A stretch of 64,000 bases of DNA from Pseudomonadota bacterium. GTDB taxonomy: Bacteria > Pseudomonadota > Gammaproteobacteria > Steroidobacterales > Steroidobacteraceae. Position 1 is the stretch's first letter. Every line of letters begins with the position of its first letter. Shown piece after piece: positions 59,935 to 64,000 of the stretch. The position numbers and the translations under genes were made by a program. Below the pieces are notes generated by a model that was not told the DNA's origin, ran no database searches, and was given only the letters and a program-made list of their open reading frames with translations. The stretch is taken from the NCBI GenBank assembly GCA_018241525.1, contig JAFEDR010000014.1, positions 106,756-170,755 on the forward strand. The letters run 5' to 3'.

Positions 59935-60720
59935 ATGCCCGCTCCGACCGACGCCGCCGTCGTCAACCTGCGCCGCGCCTACTTCGAGTGCCGCTATGGC
60001 CAGCTGCACGTGCGCACCGCCTTCCCCTCGACCGGCGGCTTCGACGAGGCGACGCCGCTCGTGTGCCTGCACGAGGGACTGCGCTCAAGCGCGGGTTTCG
60101 TCCCGCTGCTGCCGGTGCTCGGCACCGACCGCTCGATCTACGCCTGCGACCTGCCGGGCTGCGGGCTCTCCGACCCGCCGCCGGCCGCGCCGGCGATCGG
60201 CGACTACGCCGCGGCGATCGGCGACTTCCTCGACGCGCTGCGGCTGCGGGAGGCCGACGTGTTCGGCGTCGGCGCGGGCGCCGCGATCGCGGTCGAGCTC
60301 GCGCTCGTGAAGCCGCGCGTGGTGCGCCGCGTCGTGCTCGCGCGGCTCGCGGTGCCGGCGAACGCGCCGGCGCCGGCCACCGCGCCCGCCGCCGACGGCA
60401 GCCACCTCGCGCGCGACTTCGCGGCGAGCCTCGAGCGCCGCGGCGGCGGCGAGCCGCTCGAGGCGCTGACCGCCGGCTTCGCGGCCGAGCTCGCCGGCGG
60501 CGTCCCGGCGCGCTGGACCGAGCTCGCGCTCGCCGCCTGGCCGGCCGACCAGCGCCTGCCGCAGCTGACGCAGCCCACGCTGCTGCTCGGCCCGGCCCCC
60601 CCGGCCGCCGCGCGCATCGCGAAGGCGATGCCGGCCGAGCTGCCCGCGCCCGGCGCGGGCTTCATCGCGGCGGCGCCGGCCGCGCTCGGCAAGCGCCTGC
60701 GAGGCTTCCTCGGCAGCTGA
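59935..60720 (+). CDS. Alpha/beta hydrolase-fold protein lacking the catalytic serine
   Basis: A 261-residue protein with clear hydrolase-fold features (TPLVCLHEGLRSSAGFVPLLPVL, DLPGCGLSDPPP), but the nucleophile elbow reads FGVGAGAA, with glycine where Ser, Cys or Asp should be. The C-terminal part (GAGFIAAAPAAL) shows no catalytic histidine. It is therefore probably not a hydrolase but a binding or regulatory protein, or a decayed enzyme; the reading frame is intact. It ends 58 bases before ilvA on the same strand, but ilvA seems to have its own promoter. Confidence 0.78.
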   Translation: MPAPTDAAVVNLRRAYFECRYGQLHVRTAFPSTGGFDEATPLVCLHEGLRSSAGFVPLLPVLGTDRSIYACDLPGCGLSDPPPAAPAIGDYAAAIGDFLDALRLREADVFGVGAGAAIAVELALVKPRVVRRVVLARLAVPANAPAPATAPAADGSHLARDFAASLERRGGGEPLEALTAGFAAELAGGVPARWTELALAAWPADQRLPQLTQPTLLLGPAPPAAARIAKAMPAELPAPGAGFIAAAPAALGKRLRGFLGS

Positions 60721-60741
60721 GCACGCGCCGGGACCGGCCGG

Positions 60742-60771
60742 TTGCGGCAATGCACAACTGTCCCGCAAGAT
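60742..60771 (+). promoter_or_regulatory. Promoter placing +1 at the GTG of ilvA
   Basis: TTGCGG (60742-60747), 18 bases, then CAAGAT (60766-60771). The start site falls at about 60778-60779, the GTG itself. No ribosome-binding site is seen. Confidence 0.4.
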
Positions 60772-60778
60772 CGCGGGC

Positions 60779-62296
60779 GTGAAGTCCGAGTACCTCGAAC
60801 GCATCCTGAAGGCGCGCGTCTACGACGTCGCGACCGAGTCGCCGCTCGAGCCGGCGACGCGCCTGTCGCGGCGCCTCGGCTGCGAGGTGTGGCTCAAGCG
60901 CGAGGACCTGCAGCCGGTGTTCTCGTTCAAGCTGCGCGGCGCCTACAACCGCATCGCGCAGCTCGCCGACGCCGAGGCCGTGCGCGGCGTGATCTGCGCC
61001 TCGGCCGGCAACCACGCGCAGGGCGTCGCGCTCGCGGCACGCCGCCGCGGCATCCCGGCGCACGTGGTGATGCCGCGCACCACCCCCGACATCAAGGTGC
61101 AGGCGGTGCGCGACCTCGGCGCCGCGATCGAGCTCGTCGGCGATGACTACGACGCCGCCTTCGAGCACGCCAGCGGCCGGGCGCGCGCCGAGGGTCTGAC
61201 GTTCATCCACCCGTTCGACGACCCGGCCGTGATCGCGGGGCAGGGCACGATCGCGATGGAGATCCTGCGCCAGCACGACGCGCGCATCGACGCGATCTTC
61301 GTGCCGGTCGGCGGCGGCGGCCTGATCGCCGGCATCGCCAGCTACGTCAAGGCGCTCTATCCCGCGATCCGCGTGATCGGCGTCGAGCCCGAGGACGCCG
61401 CCAGCATGCACGCCTCGCTTGCCGCCGGCGAGCGCGTGACGCTCGAGCGGGTCGGCATCTTCGCCGACGGCGTCGCGGTCAAGCGCGTCGGCGCCGAGAC
61501 CTTCCGGCTCGCGCAGCAGTACGTCGACGAGGTCGTGTGCGTCAGCACCGACGAGATGTGCGCGGCGATCCAGGACATCTTCGAGGACACGCGCTCGATC
61601 GCCGAGCCCGCCGGGGCGCTGGCGGTCGCCGGCCTCAAGCAGTGGCTGGCGCGCGGCGGGCGGCGCGGCGGCACCTACGTGACGCTGGTCACCGGCGCCA
61701 ACATGAACTTCGACCGGCTGCGGCACGTGGCCGAGCGCGCCGACCTCGGCCAGCTGCGCGAGGCGCTGTTCGCGGTCGAGATCCCGGAGGCGCCCGGCAG
61801 CTTCCTGAACTTCTGCCGCGCGGTCGGCACCCGCGCCGTCACCGAGTTCAACTACCGCTACCAGGACGCCCGCCAGGCGCACATCTTCGTCGGCGTCGCG
61901 CTCGCCGCGGGCGGTGCCGAGAAGGCGCGCGTGCATGCCGGCATCGCCGGCGCCGGCTTCGCCGTCGTCGACATGAGCGACAACGAGATGGCGAAGCTGC
62001 ACGTCCGCTACATGATCGGCGGCGCCGCCCATGGCCTGCGCGACGAGCGGCTGTTCCGCTTCGAGTTCCCGGAGCGGCCGGGGGCGCTGCTGCGCTTCCT
62101 GAGCGCGATCGGCACCGACTGGAACATCTCCCTGTTCCACTACCGCAACCACGGCTCCGACTACGGCCGGGTGCTCGCCGGGATCCAGGTGCCGCCGGCG
62201 AGCGAGGCGGAGTTCCTGCGCCACCTCGCCGACCTCGGCTTCAATTACACCGAGGAAACCGGCAACCCCGCCTACCGGATGTTCCTCGGCGGCTGA
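60779..62296 (+). CDS. ilvA: Threonine ammonia-lyase, biosynthetic
   Basis: First enzyme of isoleucine synthesis, turning threonine into 2-oxobutanoate. The 505 residues have the PLP domain (1-320) with the PLP lysine in FSFKLRGAYN and the phosphate loop VGGGGLIAG, then two ACT-like regulatory domains (about 330-500) for isoleucine feedback, as in E. coli IlvA (514). GTG at 60779 has no ribosome-binding site. Together with ilvB and ilvH it makes branched-chain amino acid synthesis the best-represented biosynthetic theme here. Confidence 0.94.
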   Translation: MKSEYLERILKARVYDVATESPLEPATRLSRRLGCEVWLKREDLQPVFSFKLRGAYNRIAQLADAEAVRGVICASAGNHAQGVALAARRRGIPAHVVMPRTTPDIKVQAVRDLGAAIELVGDDYDAAFEHASGRARAEGLTFIHPFDDPAVIAGQGTIAMEILRQHDARIDAIFVPVGGGGLIAGIASYVKALYPAIRVIGVEPEDAASMHASLAAGERVTLERVGIFADGVAVKRVGAETFRLAQQYVDEVVCVSTDEMCAAIQDIFEDTRSIAEPAGALAVAGLKQWLARGGRRGGTYVTLVTGANMNFDRLRHVAERADLGQLREALFAVEIPEAPGSFLNFCRAVGTRAVTEFNYRYQDARQAHIFVGVALAAGGAEKARVHAGIAGAGFAVVDMSDNEMAKLHVRYMIGGAAHGLRDERLFRFEFPERPGALLRFLSAIGTDWNISLFHYRNHGSDYGRVLAGIQVPPASEAEFLRHLADLGFNYTEETGNPAYRMFLGG

Positions 62297-62415
62297 GCGC
62301 GCGCGGGCGCGCCCCCCTTGCGCCCGACCGTGCATTCGCGCGAAGGTGCGGGTTCCCTACCGTGCCGCGGCGCGGGGGATCCGGTCGGCTGGTCGGCATT
62401 TCGTGAGGAGTTGCC

Positions 62416-62790
62416 ATGGCGAAGCGCAAGAAGACGCAGGCGAAGGGCAAGGGCAAGTCCAAGCCCAAGAAGATTAAGAAGAAGGTCTCGAAGGCGAAGA
62501 GCAAGAGGTCGGCGGCCCGCAAGTCTGCCAAGCGGCCGGCCAAGAAGGCCGCGAAGCGCAAGGCCGCACCGAAGAAGAAGGCTGCGCCCGCCAAGGCGAA
62601 GCGCAAGGTGGCGAAGCCCGCCGCACCGAAGGCGGCGCCGAAGCCCGCCGCGCCGAAGCCGGCGCCGGTGATGGCACCGGCCCCGATGGCCGCCCCGTCC
62701 GCGCCGCCCCCGGCGCCGGCCCCGGCGCACATCGCGGAACCGCTGCCGGTCGCGTCCGACCCGGGCAAGGAGCCCTCGGGCGCGCTCTAG
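62416..62790 (+). CDS. Lys/Ala/Pro-rich histone H1-like protein
   Basis: A 124-residue low-complexity protein. Residues 1-70 are almost entirely Lys, Ala, Arg and Ser in KKxAAK-like repeats, as in histone H1 tails and AlgP/HctB-like bacterial proteins; residues 70-124 are Ala/Pro-rich and become acidic near the end. It should bind nucleic acids. GAGGAG is a strong ribosome-binding site. Low complexity limits any family assignment. Confidence 0.72.
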   Translation: MAKRKKTQAKGKGKSKPKKIKKKVSKAKSKRSAARKSAKRPAKKAAKRKAAPKKKAAPAKAKRKVAKPAAPKAAPKPAAPKPAPVMAPAPMAAPSAPPPAPAPAHIAEPLPVASDPGKEPSGAL

Positions 62791-62883
62791 GAACGGGACG
62801 ATGCGAGCCGCGGCCGGCCGTGCTTGCGCGCGGCCGGCCGCGTGCGCCGCGCCCGATCCCGCCCGGGCCGGGCGCCCCCGCCG

Positions 62884-63768
62884 ATGAGCTACGCACCGCG
62901 CCGCCCCGCGCGCCACGAGACGCTCGTGCTGCGCGGCCTCGCGCACCACCTGACGCGCTGGGGCCCGCCGGCCGCGGATCCGCTCGTGTTCCTGCACGGC
63001 TGGATGGATTCGAGCGAGACCTTCCAGTTCCTGGTCGACGCGTTCGACGATGAGCACCCGATCGTGGCGCTCGACTGGCGCGGCTTCGGCCGCAGCGCCT
63101 GGCAGAACGCGCCCTACTGGTTCCCCGACTACCTGGCCGACCTCGATGCGCTGCTCGAGGCGGTCGCGCCGTCGCGCCCGGCGACGCTGCTCGGCCACAG
63201 CATGGGCGGCAACATCGCCTGCCTCTATGCCGGCGTGCGGCCGGAGCGCATCGCGCGGGTCGTGAACCTCGAGGGCTTCGGCCTGCCGCGCAGCCGCGCC
63301 GAGCAGGCCCCCGGCCGCTATCGCCGCTGGCTCGACGAGCTGCGCGCGCCGCCCGGCTTCTCGCGCTACGACTCGGTGGCGGACTTCGCGGCGCTGCTCG
63401 CGCGTCGCAACCCGCGCCTCGGAGCCGAGCGCGCGGCGTACATCGCCGCGCGCTGGTCGCGGCCGCTGCCGGACGGCGGCTGCACCGTCGCCGGCGACCC
63501 GGCCCACAAGCTCGTGAACCCGGTGCTCTACCGGCGCGAGGAGGCCGAGGCGATCTGGCGCGAGGTGACGGCGCCGGTGCTGCTGCTGCTCGGCGGGCGC
63601 TCGGAGTTCCGTGCGCACCTCGGCGCCGACGGCACCGACGAGCACTTCCACAGCCTCTTCAAGACGCTCACCCTCGTGACGCTCCCGGAGGCCGGGCACA
63701 TGCTGCACCACGAGGATCCCGCCGCCGTCGCGACCGCCGTCGAGCCGTTCCTGCGGGCCGCCCCGTGA
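62884..63768 (+). CDS. Alpha/beta hydrolase
   Basis: Hydrolase of 294 residues with the complete triad: nucleophile in LLGHSMGGNIA, histidine in PEAGHMLHHEDP and an acid probably in the LLLGGRSEF region. FLHGWMDSSETFQFLVDAF and LDWRGFGRSAW are standard fold segments. An esterase or epoxide-hydrolase-like role is possible; the substrate is unknown. ATG at 62884 begins the domain; upstream in-frame Arg-rich codons are unlikely to be translated. Confidence 0.87.
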   Translation: MSYAPRRPARHETLVLRGLAHHLTRWGPPAADPLVFLHGWMDSSETFQFLVDAFDDEHPIVALDWRGFGRSAWQNAPYWFPDYLADLDALLEAVAPSRPATLLGHSMGGNIACLYAGVRPERIARVVNLEGFGLPRSRAEQAPGRYRRWLDELRAPPGFSRYDSVADFAALLARRNPRLGAERAAYIAARWSRPLPDGGCTVAGDPAHKLVNPVLYRREEAEAIWREVTAPVLLLLGGRSEFRAHLGADGTDEHFHSLFKTLTLVTLPEAGHMLHHEDPAAVATAVEPFLRAAP

Positions 63769-63784
63769 GGCGCGAGCGGCGTCG

Positions 63785-64000
63785 ATGGACCTGAGCGCGC
63801 GTCCGCCGGGCGGCGCCGGCCCGCCGGCTGCCGCGCCGCCGGTCGCGCCGCCCGCGCTCGCGCGCGCCCTCAGCGCGCTCGCCGAGGAACTGCGGTCGCT
63901 GCTCGCCGCCGAGGCGCACGGCCGCGGGCTGCCGCCGCTCGCGGGCGCCGGCGAGGCCGCGCTCGGGCGCTGGGTGCGCGAGGCGCTCGCCGCCGGCGCC
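63785..64000 (+). CDS. Unknown protein, 3' end missing
   Basis: An open frame of 72 codons from ATG runs to the window edge. The N-terminus is Pro/Ala-rich (PPGGAGPPAAAPP) and then helical (ALARALSALAEELRSLLAAEAHG). It starts 16 bases after the hydrolase stop, without a strong ribosome-binding site. I do not recognise it. High GC makes open frames common, so it may not be real. Confidence 0.4.
   Translation, partial: MDLSARPPGGAGPPAAAPPVAPPALARALSALAEELRSLLAAEAHGRGLPPLAGAGEAALGRWVREALAAGA

Noticed and set aside
60721..60778. Attenuator or riboswitch before ilvA
   Set aside because: The space is short, there is no leader peptide or hairpin, and the predicted +1 lies at the start codon.

Overview
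This 64 kb window is a chromosomal segment of a very GC-rich Gram-negative bacterium, most likely a gammaproteobacterium of the Steroidobacteraceae/Nevskiales/Xanthomonadales kind. The evidence is an E. coli-type GshA, an UrcA-family protein, a DUF2845 protein, outer-membrane proteins (OmpW, an Omp85-like barrel), class I PhaC and a PII protein. The taxonomic guess is inference. Genes are dense and base composition is even. I saw no tRNA or rRNA, no CRISPR array, no transposase and no phage gene. The only gap over 300 bases is 58479-58813.

Layout. 1-6175: catabolism, with homogentisate dioxygenase (cut by the window edge) divergent from a fadB-like/thiolase pair, and a second FadI-like thiolase. 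6271-14080: a MATE transporter, a DUF885 protein, an OmpR/QseC-type two-component system, DUF2845 and RidA-like proteins, and gshA. 14242-21843: a MacB-type ABC exporter (small membrane protein, HlyD-like adaptor, ATPase, two FtsX-like permeases) followed by its probable NtrC-type regulator and NtrY-like kinase. This cluster has a textbook sigma-54 promoter and an upstream palindrome. 21955-30717: a small unknown protein, a membrane diguanylate cyclase, pyruvate carboxylase, a TIR-TM-TolB-TPR fusion protein and an M20 peptidase. 30730-34785: PHA synthase, a ferredoxin reductase-like flavoprotein, PII and a small ferredoxin. 34816-38594: a four-gene set (quinone reductase, Omp85-like barrel, nitrobindin-like protein, thioesterase). 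38608-42320: acetolactate synthase small and large subunits, divergently transcribed, then chrA. 42324-47150: DsbA-like protein, glyoxalase I, and a nitrite-reduction cluster (NirK fused to cytochrome c, NirV, SCO, cytochrome c) behind an FNR/Dnr-type box. 47246-57708: a second MacB-type exporter, S1/P1 nuclease, SDR, M23 peptidase, MsrB, S9 peptidase and an ABC-2 exporter. 57792-64000: OmpW, a glycine-zipper protein, UrcA, a degenerate alpha/beta hydrolase, IlvA, an H1-like basic protein, an alpha/beta hydrolase and one truncated unknown.

Taken together the genes describe a respiratory heterotroph that degrades fatty acids and aromatics, stores polyhydroxyalkanoate, can reduce nitrite and builds branched-chain amino acids. 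The observations most worth following are the self-contained sigma-54 export system, the TIR-TPR membrane fusion, a PHA-promoter-like motif shared by phaC and the divergent ilvB/ilvH promoter, a set of apparently leaderless genes, and an alpha/beta hydrolase that lacks its nucleophile.
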